From Ferrovibrio sp041906005 (GTDB taxonomy: Bacteria; Pseudomonadota; Alphaproteobacteria; Ferrovibrionales; Ferrovibrionaceae), in the NCBI RefSeq assembly GCF_041906005.1, contig NZ_JAYRJY010000002.1, positions 62,001-126,000 on the forward strand: a stretch of DNA of 64,000 nt, written 5' to 3'. Below, piece after piece: positions 50,750 through 58,793 of the stretch. The notes under the pieces were generated by a model, which saw nothing but the letters and a program-made list of their open reading frames with translations, was not told the origin of the DNA and did not search any database. The translations under genes and the position numbers were made by a program. Position 1 is the first letter of the stretch. Each line of letters begins with the position of its first letter.

Positions 50750-51796
50750 GTGGCGACTGACTGGGCAACCTATGCCCCCGTGGTGGTCGGGTGCGCCGGC
50801 CAGCAACTGACGGCCGAGGAGCGCGTGCTGTTTGGCGTGCGCAAGCCGCTGGGCCTGATCCTGTTCGCGCGCAACATCGACAACCCGGCGCAGGTGCGGG
50901 CGCTGATCGCCGATTTCCGTGGCGTGGTGGGCAACCCGCTGGCACCGGTGCTGATCGATCAGGAAGGCGGACGCGTGGCGCGGCTGAAGCCGCCGCATTG
51001 GCCGAAATTCCCGGCCGGCGCCGTATTCGGCCAGCTTTACCGCCGCGACCGCAAGGCCGGCGAAGAGGCGGCCTATCTGAATTACCGCGCCATCGGCGCC
51101 GAGCTTGCCGCCCTTGGCATCGATGTCGATTGCGCGCCGGTGGCCGACCTGCCGGTGGAAGGCGCGCATGACGTGATCGGCGATCGTGCCTATGGCCGCG
51201 ATGCCGAGACGGTGATCGCCATCGGTCGCGCCGTGATGCGCGGCCTGCATGATGCCGGCGTGCTGCCGGTGATCAAACATATTCCCGGCCATGGCCGCTC
51301 GCATACCGACAGCCATCTCGACCTGCCGGTGGTGGATACCGACCGGGCCACGCTGGAGCGCAGCGATTTTGAGCCTTTCGTGGCTTTGCGCGACGCCCCC
51401 GGGATCAAACCCTGGGCGATGACGGCACATATCGTCTACGCCGCGCTGGACGCGACGCTGCCGGCCACGCTGTCGCCCAGAGTGATCGGCGATGTGATCC
51501 GCGGCCAGATCGGCTTCGATGGCGTGCTGATCTCGGATGACCTGACCATGAAGGCCCTGAAGGGCACGCCGGCTGAGACCGGCGTCGCCTCGCTCAGGGC
51601 CGGTTGCGATCTGGTGCTGCATTGCTCTGGCGACCTGCCCGAGATGCAGGCGCTGTTCGCCGCCCTGCCGGCGATGACGGAGGCTGCCGCCCGCCGGGTG
51701 GCCCTGGCCCGGGCCGGCCTGCCGGCCCAGGCGCGGCCGTTCACCGAAACCGACAGGGCGCGCCTGGCCGAGTTGCTGCTTTCTGTTGCGGCGTGA
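50750..51796 (+). CDS. nagZ: beta-N-acetylhexosaminidase (cell-wall recycling)
   Basis: About 348 residues. GH3 family NagZ, removes GlcNAc from muropeptide turnover products in the cytoplasm. KHIPGHGRSHTDSHLDLP contains the catalytic His/Asp dyad loop, LIDQEGGRVARL and the nucleophile in ISDDLTMKAL. GTG at 50750, two bases after the SPOR gene stop, is my choice; a TTG 15 bases earlier is possible. Fits with the lytic transglycosylase at 11-13 kb in the same recycling route. Confidence 0.94.
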   Translation: MATDWATYAPVVVGCAGQQLTAEERVLFGVRKPLGLILFARNIDNPAQVRALIADFRGVVGNPLAPVLIDQEGGRVARLKPPHWPKFPAGAVFGQLYRRDRKAGEEAAYLNYRAIGAELAALGIDVDCAPVADLPVEGAHDVIGDRAYGRDAETVIAIGRAVMRGLHDAGVLPVIKHIPGHGRSHTDSHLDLPVVDTDRATLERSDFEPFVALRDAPGIKPWAMTAHIVYAALDATLPATLSPRVIGDVIRGQIGFDGVLISDDLTMKALKGTPAETGVASLRAGCDLVLHCSGDLPEMQALFAALPAMTEAAARRVALARAGLPAQARPFTETDRARLAELLLSVAA

Positions 51797-51805
51797 GGGC
51801 CCGGC

Positions 51806-52501
51806 ATGATCGAGGATGCCGCCGGTTTCCTGTTCGCGGCCTCGACCTGGCTGCTGCCCGCCCTGCTGGCGATCACCCTGCATGAGGCGGCCCATGGCTG
51901 GGTGGCCTGGCAACTGGGGGACGACACCGCCAAGCGGCTGGGGCGGGTGAGTTTCAATCCGCTGCGGCATGTCGACCCCATGGGCACCGTGGTGGTGCCC
52001 GGAATACTGCTGCTGTTCAAGGCGCCGTTCCTGTTCGGCTGGGCCAAGCCGGTGCCGGTGGACTTCTGGAAACTGCCGTCGCCGCGGCGCGACATGGCCG
52101 TGGTGGCGATCGCCGGACCGGGGATCAACCTGATCCAGGCCTATGCCGCCATGCTGCTGTTCCACCTGCTGCCGCTGTTTGGCGGACTGCCCGACGCCTG
52201 GCTGGCGGCGAATCTGGAAAATGCCATTTCAATCAACTTGATACTGTGTGTTTTTAACATGGTTCCTCTGCCGCCGCTGGATGGTGGCCGGGTGGCGGTT
52301 GGCTGGCTGCCCCTGCCGCTGGCGCGGCCCTTGGCCCGGCTGGAGCCCTATGGCATGGTCATCCTGCTGATTCTGCTGCTGGTCGTCCCGCTGGCAGCGC
52401 GCGAATTCGGCGCCGACTGGAACCCGCTTTTTGAGCTGATCACCCCGGTCGTCGCCGGCCTGCGGGATATCCTGCTTGAGTTGTCAGGGCATAGCGGTTA
52501 A
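51806..52501 (+). CDS. site-2 protease family membrane metalloprotease (M50)
   Basis: 231 residues, about five hydrophobic segments. Zinc motif HEAAH at residues 26-30 in the first helix and the third-ligand motif NMVPLPPLDGGR in a later helix, as in the small (about 220 residue) M50B branch. Cleaves within membranes; substrate unknown. Starts nine bases after nagZ and its end runs close to scpA, so it is co-transcribed with both. Confidence 0.93.
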   Translation: MIEDAAGFLFAASTWLLPALLAITLHEAAHGWVAWQLGDDTAKRLGRVSFNPLRHVDPMGTVVVPGILLLFKAPFLFGWAKPVPVDFWKLPSPRRDMAVVAIAGPGINLIQAYAAMLLFHLLPLFGGLPDAWLAANLENAISINLILCVFNMVPLPPLDGGRVAVGWLPLPLARPLARLEPYGMVILLILLLVVPLAAREFGADWNPLFELITPVVAGLRDILLELSGHSG

Positions 52502-52547
52502 CACCGCGAGCCGATTTGAAATTTTGGCCAACCTGGATTTGAGGCCC

Positions 52548-53420
52548 GTGACCGAAGCCACTGACACCCCCGTTGCTCCCGCCGCCGAGGCTTTCGAGCC
52601 GGCGCATCGCGACGGCCTGGCCGAAGGGGGCGAGGGCGTCCGCGTCGGCGAGCAGTTCGTTCTCAGTCTCGAGGTTTTCGAGGGCCCGCTCGACGTGCTG
52701 CTGGCGCTGGCGCGCGAACAGAAGGTCGATCTGCGCAAGATCTCGATCCTGGCGCTGGCCGAACAATATCTCGCCTTCATCGCCGAACTGCGCAAGGTGC
52801 GCATCGAGATCGCCGCCGACTATCTGGTGATGGCCGCATGGCTGGCCTATCTGAAGTCGCGCCTGCTGGTGCCCGAACCGGAGAAGGAGGGCGAGCCTTC
52901 CGGTGCCGACATGGCGGCGCGCCTGGCGCTGCAGTTGCAGAAGCTGGAAGCCATGCGCCGCGTCGCCGACCAGCTGATGAACCGCAATCAGGTCGGCCTG
53001 GCCATGTTCCTGCGTGGCAAGCCCGAGGGCGTGCGGGTGATCCGCAAGTCGGTCTACAACGCCACGCTCTACGAACTGCTCAAGGCTTATGCCGAGTTCC
53101 GCGCCTCCAAGGGGTCGACGGAAGTGCTGACCATGAAGATGGCTCGTCGCCGCATCGTGTCGGTGGAAGAGGCGCTGGCGCGGCTGCGCAACATGATCGG
53201 CCAGATCCCCGACTGGGCCACGCTGCAGTCTTTCCTGCCAATCGAGGTGGACGACCCGTTCACCGTGAAATCGGCGCTGGCCTCCACGTTCAATGCCAGC
53301 CTCGAGATGGCCAAGCAGGGCCTGATCGAACTGAAGCAGGTGCAGACCTTCGGTCCCATTTATATCCGTCGCGGCCAGGGCAACATGCCGGCCGAGGCCG
53401 TTTCCAATCCGGAAGAGTAA
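52548..53420 (+). CDS. scpA: segregation and condensation protein A
   Basis: 290 residues. Kleisin of the SMC-ScpAB condensin. FEGPLDVLLALAREQKVDLRKISILALAEQYLAFI is the N-terminal kleisin domain; the C-terminal winged helix ends near TFGPIYIRRG. GTG at 52548 with GAGG three to four bases upstream is the likely start; the frame is open further back into the M50 gene. The first 40 residues are low-complexity Ala/Glu/Pro. scpB begins six bases after the stop. Confidence 0.94.
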   Translation: MTEATDTPVAPAAEAFEPAHRDGLAEGGEGVRVGEQFVLSLEVFEGPLDVLLALAREQKVDLRKISILALAEQYLAFIAELRKVRIEIAADYLVMAAWLAYLKSRLLVPEPEKEGEPSGADMAARLALQLQKLEAMRRVADQLMNRNQVGLAMFLRGKPEGVRVIRKSVYNATLYELLKAYAEFRASKGSTEVLTMKMARRRIVSVEEALARLRNMIGQIPDWATLQSFLPIEVDDPFTVKSALASTFNASLEMAKQGLIELKQVQTFGPIYIRRGQGNMPAEAVSNPEE

Positions 53421-53426
53421 GACGTC

Positions 53427-54575
53427 ATGCAGTCCAACGACGCGTTGCCGGTCGGTGAAGACCGGCTGGAGGATGAAATCGAAATCGCCGCCGCCCCGGG
53501 GAATGCCGAGGAGGAGGACGAGGATTTTGCCACCGCCGCCGTGCCCAAGCGCGACGCGGATGACGACGATGACGATGACGATGATGATTTCGACGATGAT
53601 GACGATTCGGACGATGATGATGAGTCCGATGACGACGACGATGATGATTCCGACGACGATGATGATGATGAGTCGGATGACGACGATGACTCGGAGGACG
53701 ATGACGATTCCGATGAGGATGACGAGTCCGACGACGAAGATGGCGGCGACGATGAGGACGAGGCGGAAGAAGCCGTAGCCGAGGCCCCACCGGCCAAGCC
53801 GAAGCGGACCCGCAAGGCTGCGGCTGCCGAGGAGGGCGAAGAGTCCGAAGAGGATGCCGGTCCGGCGATGACCGATGAGGAGCGCGAGGCTGCTTTTGCC
53901 ACCGCGATCCGCATGGCCGAGGCCCTGCTGTTTGCCGCTGCCGAACCGCTGGATGAAGCCACCCTGCGCAAGCGCCTGCCCAAGGGGACCCGTGTGCCCG
54001 CCGTGCTGGCCGCCCTGGAGGACCAGTACCGCCCGCGTGGCGTGAACCTGAAGAAGGTGGCCGGCCGCTGGGCCTTCATGACGTCGCCCGACCTGCAGCA
54101 TATGCTGGAAGAGCATCGCCAGGTGCAGCGCAAGCTGTCGCGCGCCGCCATCGAGACGCTGGCGATCATCGCCTATCACCAGCCCTGCACGCGCGCCGAG
54201 ATCGAAGACATCCGTGGCGTCAGCCTCAGCAAGGGCACGCTGGACGTGCTGATGGAAGCCAACTGGGTGAAGGTGCGCGGTCGTCGCCGCGTGCCAGGCC
54301 GTCCGGTGACCTACGGCATCACCGACGAATTCCTGGTGCATTTCGGTCTGGAAAGCGCCGATGCCCTGCCGGGCATCGAGGAACTGCGCGCCTCCGGCCT
54401 GCTGGAGGCCCTGCCGGCGTCTGGCGGCATTCCGATGCCGGGCGAGGCGCTGGATACCGCGCCGGAAGATCCGCTGGACGAGGACGACGACGGCCGCGAA
54501 TACCTCGAGCCGCTGGTGGACGAGGAAGCCGACGCCAAGAAGGCGGAAGCGCAATCGTCCGAAAGCGATGCCTGA
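53427..54575 (+). CDS. scpB: segregation and condensation protein B with long acidic insert
   Basis: 382 residues, far above the usual 180-250. The conserved ScpB core of two winged helices lies at about 152-330 (FATAIRMAEALLFAAAEPLDEATLRKRLP, KLSRAAIETLAIIAYHQPCTRAEIEDIRGV, RPVTYGITDEFLVHFGL). Before it, residues 43-115 are almost only Asp with Ser and Glu, encoded by near-repeating GAT/GAC/TCC codons (53553-53771), followed by a Lys/Arg/Pro hinge (PPAKPKRTRK). The C terminus is acidic too. Binds ScpA and loads SMC; the tract is extra. Confidence 0.94.
   Translation: MQSNDALPVGEDRLEDEIEIAAAPGNAEEEDEDFATAAVPKRDADDDDDDDDDDFDDDDDSDDDDESDDDDDDDSDDDDDDESDDDDDSEDDDDSDEDDESDDEDGGDDEDEAEEAVAEAPPAKPKRTRKAAAAEEGEESEEDAGPAMTDEEREAAFATAIRMAEALLFAAAEPLDEATLRKRLPKGTRVPAVLAALEDQYRPRGVNLKKVAGRWAFMTSPDLQHMLEEHRQVQRKLSRAAIETLAIIAYHQPCTRAEIEDIRGVSLSKGTLDVLMEANWVKVRGRRRVPGRPVTYGITDEFLVHFGLESADALPGIEELRASGLLEALPASGGIPMPGEALDTAPEDPLDEDDDGREYLEPLVDEEADAKKAEAQSSESDA
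53553..53771 (+). repeat. Asp/Ser codon tract inside scpB
   Basis: About 219 bases of imperfect GAT/GAC runs interrupted by TCC/TCG and GAG, encoding about 73 residues that are nearly all Asp, Ser or Glu. Units resembling D-D-D-S-D-D-D-D recur. The sense of the repeat suggests growth by slippage, while the mixed GAT/GAC use suggests it is old enough to have drifted. In frame throughout. Confidence 0.85.
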
Positions 54576-55623
54576 GCCGAAAGGTGAGGCGGCCGGGCTC
54601 GATCTGACCGGCGTGAGCCATCGCTACGGCGCCCGTCTGGCCGTCGACAATGTCAGCCTGAAGGTCGCGCGCGGCGAAATCCTCGGCCTGCTGGGTCCAT
54701 CGGGCTGCGGCAAATCCACCACATTGCGTCTGGCGGCGGGACTTGAAGACCTGCAGCAAGGCGAGGTGCGCATCGGCGGCGAGGTGATGGCCGGTCCGGG
54801 CGGCAGCGTGCCGACCGAGCAGCGCCATGTCGGCATGGTGTTCCAGGATCACGCGCTGTTTCCGCACTTAAGCGTGGCCGACAACATCGCCTTTGGCCTG
54901 GGCCGGCTGCCGGCGGCCGAGCGGCGCCAGCGCGCCGAATACTGGGCCGGCCGCCTGGGCCTGGCCGCGCATATCGACAGCTATCCGCATCGCCTGTCAG
55001 GTGGCGAGCAGCAGCGCGTGGCGCTGGCCCGCGCCATGGCGCCCGAGCCGCGGGTGATGCTGCTGGATGAACCGTTCTCCAGCCTCGACAGTCGCCTGCG
55101 CGACCAGATCCGTGACCAAACCGTTGAAGTATTGAAACAGGCAGGCACGGCCACCCTGCTGGTGACGCATGATCCGGAAGAGGCGATGCGCATGGGCGAC
55201 CGCATTGCCATCATGCAGGCCGGCCGCATCGAGCAGGTCGACAGTCCCGACCGCGTCTATGCCGCGCCGGCCACGCCCTTCGTGGCGCGGTTTCTGAGCG
55301 AGACCAACGAAATCCGCCTGCGTGTGACCGCCGGCGGCCGGGTCGAGAGCCCGTTCGGCGCATTGCCGGCCGGTGCATTGCCGGAGGGTAGCGAGGCCCT
55401 GCTGATGTTCCGCCCCGAAGCCCTGCAGGAGCGGGAGACGGGTCATGGGCTGGCGCTGAAAGTGGAACGGGCGACCGCTTTGGGGGCCTATCGCCGGCTG
55501 GAGGTGAGCACGGGCATGCTGCGATTTGCCGCCCGGTTGCCGGCCGGGCCGCTGCCGCCCACCGGCACGGTGCTTCACTTTGGTCTTAATCCGGATTTCT
55601 GCTTCGTTTTTCCCGCTGCCTGA
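54568..55623 (+). CDS. ABC transporter ATP-binding protein (iron/spermidine type)
   Basis: 351 residues. Walker A LGPSGCGKSTTL, Q-loop MVFQDHALFPHLSVADNIAFGL, signature LSGGEQQRVALARA, Walker B MLLDEPFSSLD, H-loop VTHD; a C-terminal TOBE-like regulatory domain (about 245-351, RVESPFGALPAG). This is the FbpC/PotA-type arrangement. No permease or binding protein is adjacent. ATG overlaps the end of scpB by eight bases, so it is translated from the same message even though its job is unrelated. Confidence 0.92.
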   Translation: MPEPKGEAAGLDLTGVSHRYGARLAVDNVSLKVARGEILGLLGPSGCGKSTTLRLAAGLEDLQQGEVRIGGEVMAGPGGSVPTEQRHVGMVFQDHALFPHLSVADNIAFGLGRLPAAERRQRAEYWAGRLGLAAHIDSYPHRLSGGEQQRVALARAMAPEPRVMLLDEPFSSLDSRLRDQIRDQTVEVLKQAGTATLLVTHDPEEAMRMGDRIAIMQAGRIEQVDSPDRVYAAPATPFVARFLSETNEIRLRVTAGGRVESPFGALPAGALPEGSEALLMFRPEALQERETGHGLALKVERATALGAYRRLEVSTGMLRFAARLPAGPLPPTGTVLHFGLNPDFCFVFPAA

Positions 55624-55693
55624 GGCGGTTTCCGTGCACGAAGTTCGGGGGCGGAAGATTGCCTTCGGCGCGCTATCTCTGCCATAGTGCCGC

Positions 55694-55730
55694 CCTGCAG
55701 CGGCAGGCGCCGCCCCGCAGCCGGGGCGGC
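55694..55730 (+). promoter_or_regulatory. two hairpins upstream of tatA
   Basis: CCTGC-AGCG-GCAGG (55694-55707) is followed directly by the perfect nine-pair stem GCCGCCCCG-CAGC-CGGGGCGGC (55709-55730), which ends about ten bases before the tatA ribosome site. No T run, so more likely an mRNA-stability or translational element, or a weak terminator for the ABC gene. Confidence 0.45.
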
Positions 55731-55750
55731 CCGCAGGAGGAGATAAGGGT

Positions 55751-56002
55751 ATGGGTACGTTCAGTTTTTGGCACTGGCTGATTGTCCTGCTGGTGATCCT
55801 GATCATCTTCGGCGCCGGCAAACTGCCGAAGGTGGCCGGCGATCTGGCGTCGGGCATCAAGAATTTCCGCAAGGGCATGAAGGAAGAGGGCGAGGACAAG
55901 TCCGCCGCCGCCGGCCAGCCCCCGGTGATCGACCAGCAGAACCAGCCGACCGGCGGGGCCGCTCCCAGCAGCCAGCCGGCCGACAAGACCGCGCAGCGCT
56001 GA
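55751..56002 (+). CDS. tatA: twin-arginine translocase subunit TatA
   Basis: 83 residues. N-terminal FSFWHWLIVLLVILIIFGAGKLP membrane helix, amphipathic helix VAGDLASGIKNFRKGMKEE, then a disordered acidic/Gln tail. Forms the pore-like assembly of the Tat system that exports folded proteins such as PhoX. First of tatABC. Confidence 0.97.
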   Translation: MGTFSFWHWLIVLLVILIIFGAGKLPKVAGDLASGIKNFRKGMKEEGEDKSAAAGQPPVIDQQNQPTGGAAPSSQPADKTAQR

Positions 56003-56064
56003 TCATGGACAGCCGCGGCGGAATCCCCGGCGCGGCGCGGCAGCAGGAAAAAGAGTAGGCGGCG

Positions 56065-56520
56065 ATGTTCGACATTGCCTGGTCGGAACTGGGAGTGATC
56101 GCGGTGGTGGCGCTGGTCGTCATCGGCCCGAAAGACCTGCCCAAAGTGTTGCGCACCGTGGGCCAGTGGACCGCGAAGGCGCGGTCCATGGCGCGCGAGT
56201 TCCAGAGCGGCCTCGACGACATGGTGCGCGAGGCCGAGCTGGACGAATTGCGCAAGGCGGCCAAGCAGGTCAGCGATTTTTCCATCGAGAACGAAGTGAA
56301 GAAGACCTTCGATCCCGACGGGTCGCTGGAAAAGCAGTTCGCCGAGCATAATCAGGCGATCATGGACGCCACCAGGGACATGGATATCTCGAAAGATATC
56401 TCGGGCGCGACGCCAGCCGCGACACCGATCGCCGATCCGGGACCGTCCGCCGCGCCAGCTGAACCCGGCCCGGCTGAATCCGCGGACGCTGCCGCGGCCA
56501 AGACCGAGACCAAGCCGTGA
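56065..56520 (+). CDS. tatB: twin-arginine translocase subunit TatB
   Basis: 151 residues. Membrane helix with the TatB-type Glu (MFDIAWSELGVIAVVALVVIGP), KDLPKVLRTVGQWTAKAR amphipathic helix, then a coiled, charged region and Ala/Pro-rich tail. Works with TatC as the signal-peptide receptor. Its stop overlaps the GTG start of tatC by four bases. Confidence 0.96.
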   Translation: MFDIAWSELGVIAVVALVVIGPKDLPKVLRTVGQWTAKARSMAREFQSGLDDMVREAELDELRKAAKQVSDFSIENEVKKTFDPDGSLEKQFAEHNQAIMDATRDMDISKDISGATPAATPIADPGPSAAPAEPGPAESADAAAAKTETKP

Positions 56521-57365
56521 GCGAGCCCAACGCCAAGCCGGAAGACGAGGTTGAAGCCTCACGCATGCCGCTGCTCGATCACCTGATCGAGCTGCGCAAT
56601 CGCCTGATGTATTCCATCGGCGCGATTTTCATCGCCTTCTGTGCCTGCTATTTCTTCGCGCCGCAGATCTACAACATCCTGATGCATCCGCTGATCGAGG
56701 CGATCGGCATGGAAGGCCGGCGCATGATTTTCACGGCGCCGCAGGAAGCTTTCTTCACCCAGATCCGGCTCGCTTTCTGGGCCGCGGCGCTGATCAGCTT
56801 TCCGGTGATCGCCAGCCAGGTATGGATGTTCGTGGCGCCGGGCCTGTACAAGCACGAGAAGAAGGCCTTCCTGCCCTTCCTGGTGGCGACGCCGGTGCTG
56901 TTCGCCATGGGCGGCAGCTTTGTCTATTACTTCATCATGCCTCTGGCGCTGAAATTCTTCGCCGGTTTCGAGACCCTGGGCGGTGCCGATGCCCTGCCGA
57001 TCCAGCTGGAAACCAAGGTGAGCGAATACCTGTCGCTGGTGATGACCCTGATCTTCGCCTTCGGCATTGCCTTCGAGCTGCCGGTGCTGTTGACCCTGCT
57101 GGGCAAGGTGGGCATCGCCACCTCGGCCGGACTGGCGTCGAAGCGCAAATATGCGATCGTCGGCATGTTCATTTTCGCCGCCGTGGTCACGCCGCCGGAT
57201 GTGATCAGCCAGGTGGGCCTGGCCGTGCCGCTGATCCTGCTTTACGAAATCTCCATCATTTCGGTGAAGATGATCGAGCGCGACCGCGCCAAGCGGGAGG
57301 CCGAGGAAAAGGCCGCCGCCGAGCAGGCCGAAAAGGACGAAGCCGGCCCGTCGCCGGCCGCTTGA
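56517..57365 (+). CDS. tatC: twin-arginine translocase subunit TatC
   Basis: 282 residues with GTG start. Six membrane segments; MPLLDHLIELRNRLMYS is the conserved N-terminal cytoplasmic entry, and FAFGIAFELPVLLTLLGKVGI and VVTPPDVISQVGLAVPLILLYE are diagnostic. Charged, Ala/Glu-rich C-terminal tail. Recognises twin-arginine signal peptides with TatB. serS follows 12 bases later. Confidence 0.97.
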   Translation: MSEPNAKPEDEVEASRMPLLDHLIELRNRLMYSIGAIFIAFCACYFFAPQIYNILMHPLIEAIGMEGRRMIFTAPQEAFFTQIRLAFWAAALISFPVIASQVWMFVAPGLYKHEKKAFLPFLVATPVLFAMGGSFVYYFIMPLALKFFAGFETLGGADALPIQLETKVSEYLSLVMTLIFAFGIAFELPVLLTLLGKVGIATSAGLASKRKYAIVGMFIFAAVVTPPDVISQVGLAVPLILLYEISIISVKMIERDRAKREAEEKAAAEQAEKDEAGPSPAA

Positions 57366-57377
57366 AGGTAGTTCACC

Positions 57378-58793
57378 ATGCATGACATCAAAGCGATCCG
57401 GGACAATCCGGAAGCCTTCGACCGGGCGATTGCCCGCCGTGGCGTGGCGCCGCAGGCCCAGGCCCTGATCGAACTGGACAAGAAGCGCCGTGCCGCGCAG
57501 GTCGAGTTCGATGATTTGCAGGGCAAGCGCAATGCGCTGTCGAAGGAGATCGGCATCGCCAAGGGCAAGAAGGACGAGGCCCGCGCGGCCGAGCTGATGG
57601 CGCAAGTCGCATCGCTGAAAGATCGTCTAGCCGTTTTGGAAACCGAGCAGAAGGAACACGAGGCGGCGCTGGCCGATGCGCTGTCACGCATCCCAAACCT
57701 GCCGGGCGACGACGTGCCCGAGGGGCTGGACGAAAAATCGAATGTCGAGCTGCGCCGCACCGGCGTGCCGAAGACCTACGGCTTCAAGCCGAAGGAGCAT
57801 TTCGACCTGGGCGAGGTGCTGGGCTACATGGATTTCGCGTCCGGCGTGAAACTGGCCGGCGCACGCTTCACGGTGCTGAAGAGCCAGCTGGCCCGCCTGG
57901 AGCGTGCACTCGGGCAGTTCATGCTCGACCTGCACACCACCGAATTCGGCTATACCGAAATGCAGCCGCCGATGCTGGTGAACGACGCCACGGCGTTCGG
58001 AACCGGCCAGTTGCCGAAATTCGGCGACGACCTGTTTCGCACGTTAAATAGATCGGAAATATCTATAGAGCAGGAAAAGTTCTTACAGAACTTAAGAGCT
58101 CAAGTTGACATCAATCCTATTGATAAAATGAGTTTGTACTATGAAGAAACTAAACGATTAATGGATGAGCCGCGCTTTCGCTACTGGCTGATCCCGACGG
58201 CGGAAGTGCCGCTGACCAATCTGGCGCGCGACCTGATCATCGACGAGAGCGAGCTGCCCTGGCGCTTCACGGCCCTGACCGCCTGTTTCCGCTCGGAAGC
58301 GGGTGCGGCCGGCCGCGACACGCGCGGCATGATCCGCCAGCACCAGTTCGACAAGGTGGAGCTGGTGAGCATCGTCGCGCCCGAGAAATCAGTGGAAGAA
58401 CACGAGCGCATGACCGGTGCGGCTGAAGAGGTGCTCAAGCGCCTGGACCTGCCGTTCCGCACCATGCTGTTGTGCGCCGGCGACATGGGCGGCGCGGCGC
58501 GCAAGACCTATGACATCGAGGTCTGGCTGCCGGGCCAGGACCAGTATCGTGAAATCTCGTCCTGCTCGAACTGCTGGGACTGGCAGGCGCGGCGCATGAA
58601 CGCCCGCTGCCGCGCGCCGGGCGAGAAGCAGACCCGTTTCGTGCACACGCTGAACGGCTCGGGCCTTGCCGTGGGCCGCACGCTGATCGCGGTGATGGAG
58701 AATTACCAGAACGAGGACGGCAGCATCAGCGTGCCGGATGCCCTGAAGCCCTATATGGGCGGGCTGAACAAAATCGAGAAGGCGGGCAAGTGA
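57378..58793 (+). CDS. serS: serine-tRNA ligase with AT-rich in-frame insert
   Basis: 471 residues against the usual 420-430. Coiled-coil tRNA arm at about 30-100; class II motifs: FRSEAGAAGRDTRGMIRQHQF (motif 2) and GSGLAVGRTLIAVMENYQNEDGSI (motif 3). Between FGDDLFRT (residues 215-222) and YWLIPTAEVPLTN (269-281), where other SerS proteins have only a few residues, lie about 44 extra residues. Their DNA is about 30% GC. The insert immediately precedes the serine-recognising TAE loop. The reading frame is open and both flanks are intact. Confidence 0.95.
   Translation: MHDIKAIRDNPEAFDRAIARRGVAPQAQALIELDKKRRAAQVEFDDLQGKRNALSKEIGIAKGKKDEARAAELMAQVASLKDRLAVLETEQKEHEAALADALSRIPNLPGDDVPEGLDEKSNVELRRTGVPKTYGFKPKEHFDLGEVLGYMDFASGVKLAGARFTVLKSQLARLERALGQFMLDLHTTEFGYTEMQPPMLVNDATAFGTGQLPKFGDDLFRTLNRSEISIEQEKFLQNLRAQVDINPIDKMSLYYEETKRLMDEPRFRYWLIPTAEVPLTNLARDLIIDESELPWRFTALTACFRSEAGAAGRDTRGMIRQHQFDKVELVSIVAPEKSVEEHERMTGAAEEVLKRLDLPFRTMLLCAGDMGGAARKTYDIEVWLPGQDQYREISSCSNCWDWQARRMNARCRAPGEKQTRFVHTLNGSGLAVGRTLIAVMENYQNEDGSISVPDALKPYMGGLNKIEKAGK
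58044..58175 (+). other. AT-rich in-frame insertion in serS with three hairpins
   Basis: About 132 bases (44 codons) whose composition (35 G/C of 117 counted bases, about 30%) and codon use (TTA, ATA, AGA, AAA) break from the surrounding gene. Three small perfect hairpins: ATAGAT/ATCTAT (58048-58066), AAGTTCT-TAC-AGAACTT (58077-58093) and ATCAAT-CCT-ATTGAT (58110-58124). No intein splice motifs, no stop codons, no flanking duplication that I can see. Confidence 0.85.

Noticed and set aside
53553..53771. Repeats in scpB as a CRISPR array or tandem satellite
   Set aside because: No constant repeats and spacers; it is a coding Asp/Ser tract in frame.
58044..58175. serS insert as an intein, group I/II intron or frameshift
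   Set aside because: No intein blocks or terminal Cys/His-Asn, far too short for an intron core, and the frame is open throughout.
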